A DNA stretch of 16,063 bases. It comes from an uncultured Sutterella sp. (GTDB lineage: Bacteria > Pseudomonadota > Gammaproteobacteria > Burkholderiales > Burkholderiaceae_F). The notes beneath the pieces were generated by a model. It was given only the letters and a program-made list of their open reading frames with translations, searched no databases and was not told the DNA's origin. Positions 1 through 6,488 of the stretch are shown one piece after another (position 1 is the stretch's first letter; each line of letters begins with the position of its first letter). The stretch is taken from assembly GCA_905198475.1 (NCBI GenBank), contig CAJKCQ010000053.1, positions 1 through 16,063 on the forward strand, given 5' to 3'. Position numbers and translations under genes: made by a program.

Positions 1-7
1 GCGTCGC

Positions 8-42
8 CTTATATCCCCGCCATGAATGACGGGGCTTTACGG
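8..42 (+). mobile_element. Possible IS200/IS605 (TnpB) element end: hairpin remnant
   Basis: An imperfect hairpin has arms CCCCG (15-19) and CGGGG (30-34), inner pairs C21-G28 and A22-T27, and a TGAA loop, and is followed by CTTTAC. Short subterminal hairpins of this kind, followed by a T-rich cleavage-type tetra- or pentanucleotide, are typical of IS200/IS605 elements and of the 3' end of the guide RNA of TnpB. One reading frame is open from base 1 to about 170 and could in its first 15 codons be the very end of a TnpB-like protein, but I cannot verify this because the window starts here. A matching hairpin with the same loop lies at the right edge of the window. This is an inference from shape only. 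Confidence 0.3.
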
Positions 43-447
43 CTCGGTTTGGTAATTGAAATTGAAATACTTTTTTTGGAATTCATGCGCTCGTCCATGA
101 TGCGTGGATGCAGTGTCATGCGTTCATCCGGCGGCCCACCTCCCTTCGATGGTGAACAGCAAGATTATTAAGACGACAATCTTACTAAAGCACGCTTGTT
201 GAAGCATCGGATGATGGGAACCACTCGCAGATCCCCCAAGGCTCCTCACCCCTGCCCCCTGGGCCGACACGCCTGCTCCCGACCTCCGTCGGCGGCGCCG
301 GGCATCGTGTACACTCGGGCGGCGTCGCCGCGCAGGGGAGCGAACTGCCCGACAGGGGAGGTCCACTTCAGGCCTCGAGAGGCTGTAGAAGCCTTCCCGG
401 AGAGGCCGCCGGTTCGACGAGAAGGAACACATTTAGGAGTTTGAGAC
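43..447. other. Gene-free region, probable yggX leader and promoter zone
   Basis: No open frame here has the codon use of the neighbouring genes. Bases 43-200 are clearly more AT-rich than the rest of the window and contain a short inverted repeat, AAGATT (161-166) with AATCTT (178-183). Bases 240-447 are GC-rich and may be a transcribed leader: TACACT at 310-315 could serve as a -10 box, and downstream a stem-loop can form around 366-392 (GCCT/AGGC with a CGAG loop plus an outer CTTC/GAAG). I do not recognise a known riboswitch. The yggX ribosome binding site (TAGGAG, about 432-437) closes the region. Confidence 0.4.
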
Positions 448-735
448 ATGGCCCGCATGGTCAACTGCGTGAAGCTCAAGAAGGAAGCCGAAGGACTTGA
501 CTATCCGCCCTTCCCGGGCGAACTCGGCAAGCGCATCTGGCAGAACGTCAGCAAGGAGGCCTGGGCCGAGTGGACCCGCCTGCAGACGATGATGGTGAAC
601 GAGTACCAGCTCAACCTCGCGGACCTCTCCGCGAGAAAGCACCTGATGAGCCAGTGCGAGCGCTACTTCTTCGGCGACGGGAAGTCGGTGGATCTGCCGA
701 ACTACACGCCGCACGCCGACGAAAAGAAGAAGTGA
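448..735 (+). CDS. yggX: Probable Fe(2+)-trafficking protein YggX
   Basis: This 95-residue protein belongs to the YggX family, small cytoplasmic proteins thought to handle ferrous iron and to protect or help repair iron-sulfur clusters under oxidative stress. The family signature is visible: the conserved cysteine in MVNC (Cys7), KKEAEGLDYPPFPGELG at about 11-27, then ISKEAW-like VSKEAW near 34-39, QTMMVNEYQLNL around 46-57, and a C-terminal NYTPH segment. Length and motif order match the E. coli protein (about 91 residues). The ATG is preceded by TAGGAG at a good distance. It is a single-gene unit: a strong terminator follows, and rpiA converges from the other side. In many proteobacteria yggX sits next to mutY; that is not the case inside this window. 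The identification is firm; the molecular role is known only from the family. Confidence 0.95.
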   Translation: MARMVNCVKLKKEAEGLDYPPFPGELGKRIWQNVSKEAWAEWTRLQTMMVNEYQLNLADLSARKHLMSQCERYFFGDGKSVDLPNYTPHADEKKK

Positions 736-746
736 TGCACCTCTAC

Positions 747-767
747 ACGGGCGGCTCCGCCGCCCGT
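747..767. repeat. Perfect 8-bp-stem hairpin after yggX
   Basis: ACGGGCGG (747-754) pairs perfectly with CCGCCCGT (760-767) across a CTCCG loop, 11 bases after the yggX stop codon. It has no T-run, so alone it is not an intrinsic terminator. It may stabilise the 3' end of the yggX message or assist the terminator that follows. Confidence 0.5.
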
Positions 768-778
768 GCGCAGACGCC

Positions 779-827
779 GAAGGCCCGGAACTCCGACAGA
801 AGGAGTCGTCCGGGCCTTCGTGTTTTT
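779..827 (+). terminator. Rho-independent terminator of yggX
   Basis: The outer arms GAAGGCCCGGA (779-789) and TCCGGGCCTTC (809-819) are perfectly complementary. An inner stem ACTCC/GGAGT sits inside, and GTGTTTTT follows directly. The site lies between the convergent yggX and rpiA genes. The T-run is only on the + strand side, so it terminates yggX; on the other strand the hairpin could still pause transcription from rpiA. Confidence 0.85.
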
Positions 828-861
828 GCGAACCGGAGGCCCGCAGAAGGGCCGCACCCGC

Positions 862-1560
862 TTATTCAGGGCGGAAGGTCTTCACGCCTTCGGCGGTGCC
901 GAGGAGCAGCACGTCGGCGCCGCGGTGGGCGAAGAGCCCGACGGTGACGACGCCCGGCCACGAATTGATCTCGCTCTCGAGCACCTTCGGGTCGGAAATC
1001 GAAAGCCCCGCGGCGTCGAGGATGCGGCAGCCGTTGTCGGTGATGAAGTCGCGCAGCTTCACCTCGGCGCCCAGGGCCTCAAGGCGGCGACGCACCGCGC
1101 CCGCAGCCATCGGGATCACCTCGACGGGGAGCGGGAAGCGCCCGAGCACGTCCACCTTCTTCGAGGCGTCGGCGATGCAGACGAACTTCTTCGCGACCGA
1201 GGCGACGATCTTCTCGCGCGTGAGCGCGCCGCCGCCGCCCTTGACCATCGCGAAGCCCGAGTCGATCTCGTCGGCGCCGTCGATGTAGACGCCGACCGAC
1301 TCGACGGCGTTCATGTCGAGCACCTTGAAGCCGAGCGCCTCGAGGCGCTTCGTCGAACGCTCCGAGCTCGAGACGCACGCCGGGATGCGGTCGCGGATTT
1401 CGGGGAGCTGGTCGATGAGCTGATCGACCGTGGAGCCCGTGCCCACGCCGAGCACTTCGCCCGGAACGACGTAGTCGAGGGCGGCGCGGGCGACGAGGCG
1501 CTTGAGCTCGGTCTGCGTGAGCGGCTGAGCAACGACTTCGGAATAGGTGGAGATCGCCAT
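862..1560 (-). CDS. rpiA: Ribose-5-phosphate isomerase A
   Basis: RpiA interconverts ribose 5-phosphate and ribulose 5-phosphate in the non-oxidative pentose phosphate pathway, supplying ribose for nucleotides; it acts in the cytoplasm as a homodimer. The 232-residue product shows the family motifs in order: the phosphate-binding loop GVGTGST at 38-44, SSSERST at 64-70, the catalytic DGADEID at 94-100, KGGGGALTREK at 107-117 (catalytic Lys and Glu), and DFITDNG at 171-177. In the last motif the residue after G is C where N is common. The length is about 10-13 residues more than E. coli RpiA, all at the N terminus. The start is supported by AAGGA about 8 bases ahead of the ATG on the minus strand. 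The gene is divergent from the sensor kinase and converges on yggX. Confidence 0.97.
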   Translation of the reverse strand: MAISTYSEVVAQPLTQTELKRLVARAALDYVVPGEVLGVGTGSTVDQLIDQLPEIRDRIPACVSSSERSTKRLEALGFKVLDMNAVESVGVYIDGADEIDSGFAMVKGGGGALTREKIVASVAKKFVCIADASKKVDVLGRFPLPVEVIPMAAGAVRRRLEALGAEVKLRDFITDNGCRILDAAGLSISDPKVLESEINSWPGVVTVGLFAHRGADVLLLGTAEGVKTFRPE

Positions 1561-1777
1561 GAACGGAATTCCTTCGGAGGGAGGGAGCGTGAAGACTCGG
1601 AGAGGGATGAGGCGCCGCGACCGCGCGCCGGAGGAGAGGCAAAGTCCGCCTCCCGCCCGGAGCGGGCAGCCGTCGCCCGGGAAAAATGGAATGCGGCCCT
1701 ATTTTAAGGTTGCGGCGGCGCCCGCCGCGCTTTTCTAAAATGGCGGAATTCCGGTCTTCGCCTCCCGCATCTCCGTC
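1561..1777. promoter_or_regulatory. Divergent promoter region, rpiA / sensor kinase
   Basis: This 217-base gap must hold promoters for both flanking genes. TAAAAT (1736-1741, +) is a good -10 box for the kinase, with TTGCGG (1710-1715) as a poor -35 at 20 bases. TAAAAT on the minus strand (bases 1701-1706) could serve rpiA. Between the two lies a GC-rich inverted repeat, GCGGCGG (1712-1718) with CCGCCGC (1722-1728). Bases 1580-1690 show nothing recognisable. Confidence 0.4.
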
Positions 1778-4162
1778 ATGTCCACCGATCTTCCTGATCC
1801 CCTGATTGCGGACGCCTTCCGCAACCTCAACGCGTCCGTGCAGCTGCCCGCCCTCACCGAGCGCGGTCTCTGGGCCTCGTGGGCGGCGCTGCTTCTCGTC
1901 GCCGCCTTTCTGATCGGCATCTCCTGGCTCGTGATCAGCACGGACCGCGAGGCCGAGTCGGTGCGCCTCAAGCAGTCCACCGACCTCGTCGTGCAGTCGC
2001 TCGAGGCGCGGGTCACGGGCACGGCCGAGATTCTGCAGAAGCTCTCGATGCGGCTCATGCACTCCCCGAACGGCGGCTACTCCGCCGCCTCGGCCGAATT
2101 GTCCGCGTCCACGCTGATGGTCGACCGCAAGGAGGTGATCGAGATCGCGCTCGTCGACAAGAAGGGCGAGGTGCTCCACAGCTGGCGGTCGGCGACCACG
2201 CAGGAGGCTCCGGTCTTCAGCACCCCCCGGAACGTGCAGGACGCGCCGACGCTGCGCACGCTCGACTTCGTGATGAAGAACGACCGCTCGGGCGCGACGC
2301 CGATCTACGCGGCCGCCGACACCGCGCACGTCTTCATGAACCTCATCGTGCCTACGCCCATGCGCACGCACGTGCTCCTCGCGCGCATCGACCTCTCGGA
2401 CCTGCTGCGGCTCGCCGAATCGCGCCTCTCCGTCACGCACTATCAGTTCCAGTTTCTGCTGAACGACCGCGCGGTCGATGAAACCCACGCCGCGATGAAG
2501 AATTCGGTGGCGAACTCGTCCTTCGCCGCGCCGATCCGCTACGAATCCCCCATCAGCTTCCTGCAGCATTCGGGCGAGCGGATGAGCCTGCGGGCGACGA
2601 GCTACGAGCACGCGCTCTTCGCGACGAACCGCATGCAGTACTTCGCGGTCGCGGGCCTCGCCGTGATGCTTCTCCTCGCCGTCGGCATCGTCTTTTACTA
2701 CCAGCGCCAGCAGCACCGCTCGCACCAGCTCCTCGCGACGGAATATTCGCTGCGCCGCGCGATGTCCGAGTCCGCCGTCGTGGGCCTGCGCGTCGCGGAC
2801 CTGCAGGGGCGGATCCTCTACGTGAACGAAGCCTTCCCGCGGATCGTCGGCTACCCCGCCTCGGCGCTCCTCGGGCGGCGGCCCCCTTATCCCTATTGGC
2901 TCGAAAACCTCTTGCCGCAGATGCAGGACGCGCTCGCGCGGGCGAAGTCCTCGGCCGAGACGCTGCGCTTCGAGGCGCGGCGCGAGAACGGCGAGACCTT
3001 CTGGGCGGAGCTGCGCGTCTCGCCCATCGTGGACGAATCGGGCGCGGCCTTCGGCTCGATCGGCGCGCTCTTCGACGTCACGCCCCTCGTGCTTGCGCGC
3101 AAGCGCGTCGAGGACGCGAACGAGCGCTTCACACGCGTGGTCGAGTCCATGGCGAGCGCCATCGCGGTGCTCTCGCTCCCCGACCGCTCGACCCTCTTCT
3201 TCGCGAACCGCGCCTACCGGACGCTCTTCAGCGACCAGGCCGAAGGCGGAGCGCGTCTGCTCGCGCAGCTCGAGAAGACCCCGCCCGCCGTGCGTGGCGA
3301 CGGGATCTTCGACGAGGTGACAGGAAGGTGGTTCGACGTCCGCTCGCAGCGGATCGTCTGGACCAAGTCCGAACCCGCGGAGATGATCATCGCGACCGAC
3401 ATCACCGAGCGGCGCGCGATGGAGCTCGCCCGCGAAGCGCAGCTGCGGCGCGCCGAAGCGACGCACCGCCTCGTGACGATGGGCGAGATGGCGAGCTCGC
3501 TCGCCCACGAGCTCAATCAGCCCCTCGCCGCGATTGCGAACTACGCCAACGCCGCGGCGACGATGCTGGCGGCCGGCACCCTCTCGCGCGAGCGCGAGGC
3601 ACAGAGCTTCCAGAGAATTGAAAACCAGGCGCAGCGCGCCGGGCGCATCATCCAGCGCATCCGCGGGTTCGCAAAGAAGACGGACGCGAAGTTGGAGCCC
3701 GTCGCCGTGCAGACGGTCGTGCAGGAGACGCTCGAACTCGCGGAGATTCAGGCCCGCAAGTTCGAGAGCGCGATCGAGCTCCACGTCCCCGAGACGCTCC
3801 CCCTGATGAAGTGCGACGGCGTGATGCTGGAGCAGCTTCTCCTCAACCTCCTCAAGAACGCCATGGAGGCGTGCGTCGAGGCGGGAGTGCCGGCCCAAAA
3901 GCGCACGATCGAGCTCTGGGCGGACCAGATCGAGACGGACGAGCAGGCGCGCATCCGCTTCCGCGTGGTGGACCACGGCCCGGGGATTCCCGAGGAGGTC
4001 CGCTCCAAGCTCTTCGACGCCTTCTACACGACGAAGAACGAGGGCATGGGGATGGGCCTCAACATCTGCCGCTCGATTGCGGAACTGCACGGCGGCGAGC
4101 TCGTCGTTTCCGAGACGCCGGGCGGGGGCTCCACCTTCTCCTTCACCGTGCCGGCTCTCTGA
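1778..4162 (+). CDS. Membrane sensor histidine kinase with two PAS domains (DctS/FixL type)
   Basis: A 794-residue sensor that would autophosphorylate and pass phosphate to the FixJ-type regulator encoded next. Order of parts: transmembrane helix about 32-53; periplasmic sensing region 54-285, which I cannot assign to a named fold with certainty; second helix about 287-308; PAS 1 about 330-435; PAS 2 about 447-545, ending in the usual DITERR; a HisKA dimerisation domain with the phosphoacceptor His577 in SLAHELNQPL; and an ATPase domain with the N box (Asn690, Asn694), G1 box DHGPGIP (732-738), F box FDAFYTTK, and G2 box GMGMGLNICRSI (756-767). All catalytic motifs are intact. Architecture and partner resemble R. 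capsulatus DctS/DctR, which senses C4-dicarboxylates, so a carboxylate ligand is a reasonable guess but unproven. No clear ribosome binding site precedes the ATG, which suggests weak translation. Confidence 0.93.
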   Translation: MSTDLPDPLIADAFRNLNASVQLPALTERGLWASWAALLLVAAFLIGISWLVISTDREAESVRLKQSTDLVVQSLEARVTGTAEILQKLSMRLMHSPNGGYSAASAELSASTLMVDRKEVIEIALVDKKGEVLHSWRSATTQEAPVFSTPRNVQDAPTLRTLDFVMKNDRSGATPIYAAADTAHVFMNLIVPTPMRTHVLLARIDLSDLLRLAESRLSVTHYQFQFLLNDRAVDETHAAMKNSVANSSFAAPIRYESPISFLQHSGERMSLRATSYEHALFATNRMQYFAVAGLAVMLLLAVGIVFYYQRQQHRSHQLLATEYSLRRAMSESAVVGLRVADLQGRILYVNEAFPRIVGYPASALLGRRPPYPYWLENLLPQMQDALARAKSSAETLRFEARRENGETFWAELRVSPIVDESGAAFGSIGALFDVTPLVLARKRVEDANERFTRVVESMASAIAVLSLPDRSTLFFANRAYRTLFSDQAEGGARLLAQLEKTPPAVRGDGIFDEVTGRWFDVRSQRIVWTKSEPAEMIIATDITERRAMELAREAQLRRAEATHRLVTMGEMASSLAHELNQPLAAIANYANAAATMLAAGTLSREREAQSFQRIENQAQRAGRIIQRIRGFAKKTDAKLEPVAVQTVVQETLELAEIQARKFESAIELHVPETLPLMKCDGVMLEQLLLNLLKNAMEACVEAGVPAQKRTIELWADQIETDEQARIRFRVVDHGPGIPEEVRSKLFDAFYTTKNEGMGMGLNICRSIAELHGGELVVSETPGGGSTFSFTVPAL

Positions 4163-4357
4163 GCGTGTGGGGAGCGGGGCGGGGGAGGAGCGGGCCGCGG
4201 CCGCCCGGGCACCTGCGCAAAACACTGACTGCGGAGCGCGCACTTCTGATCCAGGACGAACCATCACTGAGTATTTGCCCCAACCTCCTGAAAAACACCG
4301 GGTTAGCCATTAAGTGTTGTTGCTAGAATGAATTTTCCCGAAAGGAGAACCTCAGAC
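4163..4357 (+). promoter_or_regulatory. Promoter region of the response regulator gene
   Basis: The kinase and regulator genes are separated by 195 bases, unusual for such a pair. Near the end, TGCTAGAAT (4321-4329) is an extended -10 box (TGn plus TAGAAT at 4324-4329), with TTAGCC (4303-4308) as a weak -35. A small inverted repeat AACAC (4294-4298) / GTGTT (4314-4318) overlaps the -35 region and could be an operator. The start site would fall near 4336, giving a very short leader before the AAAGGAG ribosome binding site at 4341-4347. Bases 4165-4215 are very GC-rich and could form a hairpin, but no T-run follows. Confidence 0.45.
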
Positions 4358-5200
4358 ATGCTTTCCAGCTACGACTTCACCAACGAGCACACCGCTGAGA
4401 ACAAGAACGGCCTCGTCTACGTGATCGACGACGACGCGGACGTGCGCGAGTCGATCAAGTGGCTTCTTGAATCGACGAACTACCGCGTCGAAGACTACGA
4501 GAGCGGTGAAACATTCATCGCGCAGTTCAACGAGAACGTTCCGTCGGTCATCCTCTGCGACCTGCGCATGCCCGGCATGTCCGGCTCGGACGTTCAGGAC
4601 CACCTGCTGCGCCGCCGCATCGACGCTCCGTTCATCTTCATCACCGGCCACGGCGACGTGCCGCAGGCCGTGCAGGCCTTCAAGAAGGGCGCGATGGACT
4701 TCATCCAGAAGCCCTTCCAGCAGCCGCAGCTCCAGAAGTTGGTCGAGCGCGCGATGCGCACCGCCAAGGAGCTCTACGCCCGCCGTCAGGCGCTCTCGCA
4801 GAACCGCGCCCTGATTGAAAAGCTCACGCCGCGCGAGCAGCAGGTCCTCGAGCGCATCGTCAACGGCCGCCTCAACAAGCAGATCGCCGACGACCTCGGC
4901 ATCTCGATCAAAACCGTTGAAGCGCACCGCGCCTCGATCATGGACAAGACGGGGTCTGGCACGGTCGCCGACCTGATGCGCGTCGTCGTGAAGTCCGAGC
5001 TCTACCCGAAGATCTCCTCGACCCTCGCCGAAGCGGTCGCCGCGCTCCCGAGCCGGCTCGCCGAAACGGGGCTCCCGCACACCGAGGAGAACGCCGAGCA
5101 CCAGCGCCGCCTCGACTCGGCGCTCCGCGACAGCGACGCCGAACGTGAACGACGCCTCGCCGAATCGTCCGTGACGGGCATCAACAGCTCGCTGCGCTGA
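4358..5200 (+). CDS. FixJ-family response regulator (receiver plus LuxR-type HTH)
   Basis: A 280-residue transcription factor, partner of the upstream kinase. The receiver domain covers about 18-132, with the acidic triad at Asp24-26, phosphoacceptor Asp68 in LCDLRMPGMSG, Thr96, and Lys118 in the QKPF motif. A LuxR/FixJ-type helix-turn-helix follows at about 155-212, with LTPREQQVLERIVNG and the recognition part ISIKTVEAHRASIMDK. The HTH is followed by a charged tail of about 65 residues (216-280) that ordinary FixJ, DctR or TtrR proteins of about 205-210 residues lack. I chose the ATG at 4358 because AAAGGAG lies 10 bases ahead; an in-frame ATG 30 bases earlier sits inside the likely -10 box and has no binding site. 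Targets are unknown; by analogy with DctR they may include carboxylate uptake genes. Confidence 0.93.
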   Translation: MLSSYDFTNEHTAENKNGLVYVIDDDADVRESIKWLLESTNYRVEDYESGETFIAQFNENVPSVILCDLRMPGMSGSDVQDHLLRRRIDAPFIFITGHGDVPQAVQAFKKGAMDFIQKPFQQPQLQKLVERAMRTAKELYARRQALSQNRALIEKLTPREQQVLERIVNGRLNKQIADDLGISIKTVEAHRASIMDKTGSGTVADLMRVVVKSELYPKISSTLAEAVAALPSRLAETGLPHTEENAEHQRRLDSALRDSDAERERRLAESSVTGINSSLR

Positions 5201-5268
5201 CCGTCCGCGCCTCCCGCACCTGCGGCCGCCACATCCGGTCCGGACCGCCGATTTGCGCCCCGATGGGT

Positions 5269-5304
5269 GCCGGGCGGGCCGGCGAAATCCGGCGGCCCGC
5301 CGGC
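5269..5304. repeat. Long GC-rich stem-loop upstream of the terminator
   Basis: GCCG (5269-5272) and GCGGGCC (5274-5280) pair with GGCCCGC (5294-5300) and CGGC (5301-5304), leaving one bulged G and an AAAT-containing loop. It lies only three bases before the terminator, so the two hairpins form a tandem 3'-end structure for the regulator message. Confidence 0.5.
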
Positions 5305-5307
5305 CGC

Positions 5308-5353
5308 AAAAAGCGCTCACCTTCCGGGACCACCGGGAGGCGGGCGCTTTTTT
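5308..5353 (+). terminator. Intrinsic terminator after the response regulator gene
   Basis: AAAAAGCGC (5308-5316) pairs with GCGCTTTTTTT at the right end, and an inner CCTTCCGG/CCGGGAGG stem (one G-T pair) closes the loop. The T-run is perfect on the + strand, and the A-run at the left would give a T-run on the other strand, so the structure works in both directions. It separates the two-component genes from folD. Confidence 0.8.
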
Positions 5354-5549
5354 TGCGTCCATCCTCCCTCCGAATTCCCTCCAAATGAACGCGGCGCCTC
5401 GGCAGGACTACCGAGGAGAAACGGGCGGGTCCTGAGCCATAATGACCGAACGCCGCTCCCATGGGGTGAGGCGGGCGGCCCGCGCCGCCCCCATCCCGGA
5501 CGGCCCCCTCGAACCCCCATCGAATTCTCAGAGACCGGAGGCACTGGAA

Positions 5550-6428
5550 GTGACTGCTCAACTCATCGACGGCAAGGCGCTTGCGCGCGAGATTGAAACC
5601 CGCGCCCGGGCGCGCAGCGAGGAGCTCGCCGCCCTCCCTCAGGGCCGCCGTCCCGGCCTCGCCGTGATCCTCGTGGGCGAAGACCCCGCGAGCTGCGTCT
5701 ACGTGCGCAACAAGACCCGCGCCTGCGAGCGCGCGGGCGTCTCCTCGCATGAGTTCAAGCTCCCCGCGGACACGCCGCAGGAGGAGCTCGTCGGCCTGAT
5801 CCGGCGCCTCAACGCCGCCGCGGGCATCGACGGCATCCTCGTGCAGCTCCCGCTCCCCGACCACATCCGCGCGAGCGCGGTGATCGAGTCGATCGACCCG
5901 ACGAAGGACGTGGACGGCTTCCACATGCTCTCCGCGGGCGCGCTCCTCGTGGGCCGCCGCGACGAAGGCTTCCGCCCCTGCACGCCCGCGGGCGTGATGA
6001 AGATGCTCGAGCACATCGGCGTCAACCCCGCCGGCCTCGAGGCGGTCGTGGTCGGGCGCTCCAACATCGTCGGCAAGCCCCAGGCGCTCATGCTCCTCGA
6101 GGGCCACGCGACGGTGACGGTCGCGCACAGCCGCACCTCCAACCTCGCCGAAATCACCCGGCGCGCCGACATTCTCGTCGCCGCCGCGGGCCGCGCGAAG
6201 ATGATCACCGGCGACATGGTCAAGCCCGGCGCCGTCGTGATCGACGTCGGCATGAATCGCGACGAAGACGGTCGCCTCTGCGGCGACGTGGACGAGAAGA
6301 GCGTGAAGGAGGTGGCCGGCTGGCTCTCGCCCGTTCCGGGCGGCGTCGGCCCGATGACGATCGCCATGCTCATCTCCAACACCGTCCTCGCCGCGGAACG
6401 CCACCTCGGCCTCGGTGATACGCTCTGA
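5550..6428 (+). CDS. folD: Bifunctional methylenetetrahydrofolate dehydrogenase / methenyltetrahydrofolate cyclohydrolase
   Basis: FolD oxidises 5,10-methylene-tetrahydrofolate with NADP+ and then hydrolyses the methenyl form to 10-formyl-tetrahydrofolate, feeding purine and formyl-methionine synthesis; it is a cytoplasmic dimer. The 292-residue product has YVRNK with catalytic Lys55, VQLPLP at 98-103, PTKDVDG at 117-123, the NADP-binding GRSNIVGKP at 169-177, and PVPGGVGPMT at 261-270. I place the start at a GTG (5550), because GGAGG lies 8 bases upstream and the protein then begins with MTAQLIDGKA, as usual for the family. An in-frame ATG at 5442 would add 36 residues of Arg/Pro-rich sequence with no family match and overlaps the likely -10 box. 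It is followed by prlC 60 bases downstream, probably on the same transcript. Confidence 0.97.
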   Translation: MTAQLIDGKALAREIETRARARSEELAALPQGRRPGLAVILVGEDPASCVYVRNKTRACERAGVSSHEFKLPADTPQEELVGLIRRLNAAAGIDGILVQLPLPDHIRASAVIESIDPTKDVDGFHMLSAGALLVGRRDEGFRPCTPAGVMKMLEHIGVNPAGLEAVVVGRSNIVGKPQALMLLEGHATVTVAHSRTSNLAEITRRADILVAAAGRAKMITGDMVKPGAVVIDVGMNRDEDGRLCGDVDEKSVKEVAGWLSPVPGGVGPMTIAMLISNTVLAAERHLGLGDTL

Positions 6429-6488
6429 CGACCTCCGCGACGCCTCCCTCCCGAGACCTCCGCCCCATTCCTTCACTGGACCCACTCC

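Larger units (their letters stand above)
5201..5549. other. Hairpin-rich gap between the regulator gene and folD
   Basis: No gene is visible in these 349 bases. They hold a perfect 12-bp palindrome CGGTCCGGACCG (5236-5247), a long GC stem (5269-5304), an intrinsic terminator (5308-5353), and then the folD leader. CATAAT at 5438-5443 could be the folD -10 box, but no convincing -35 precedes it. The leader from there to the GTG start would be about 100 bases and is rich in G and C runs. Confidence 0.5.

Noticed and set aside
124..432. Minus-strand frame of 102 residues in the left gap
   Set aside because: Arg/Ser-rich, no ribosome binding site, and unlike any family; the region looks non-coding.
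766..1707. Plus-strand open frame of 313 residues opposite rpiA
   Set aside because: Starts inside the yggX terminator region and is an antisense shadow of rpiA with no family features.
1079..4267. Minus-strand open frame of 1062 residues
   Set aside because: It is very rich in Arg, Glu, Ala and Gly with no family motifs, and it lies opposite rpiA's in-phase frame and the clearly real kinase gene. Long antisense frames are common in GC-rich DNA.
5442..5549. Longer folD starting at ATG 5442
   Set aside because: The added 36 residues do not resemble FolD, there is no binding site, and the ATG sits on a likely -10 box; the GTG at 5550 has GGAGG at the right distance.
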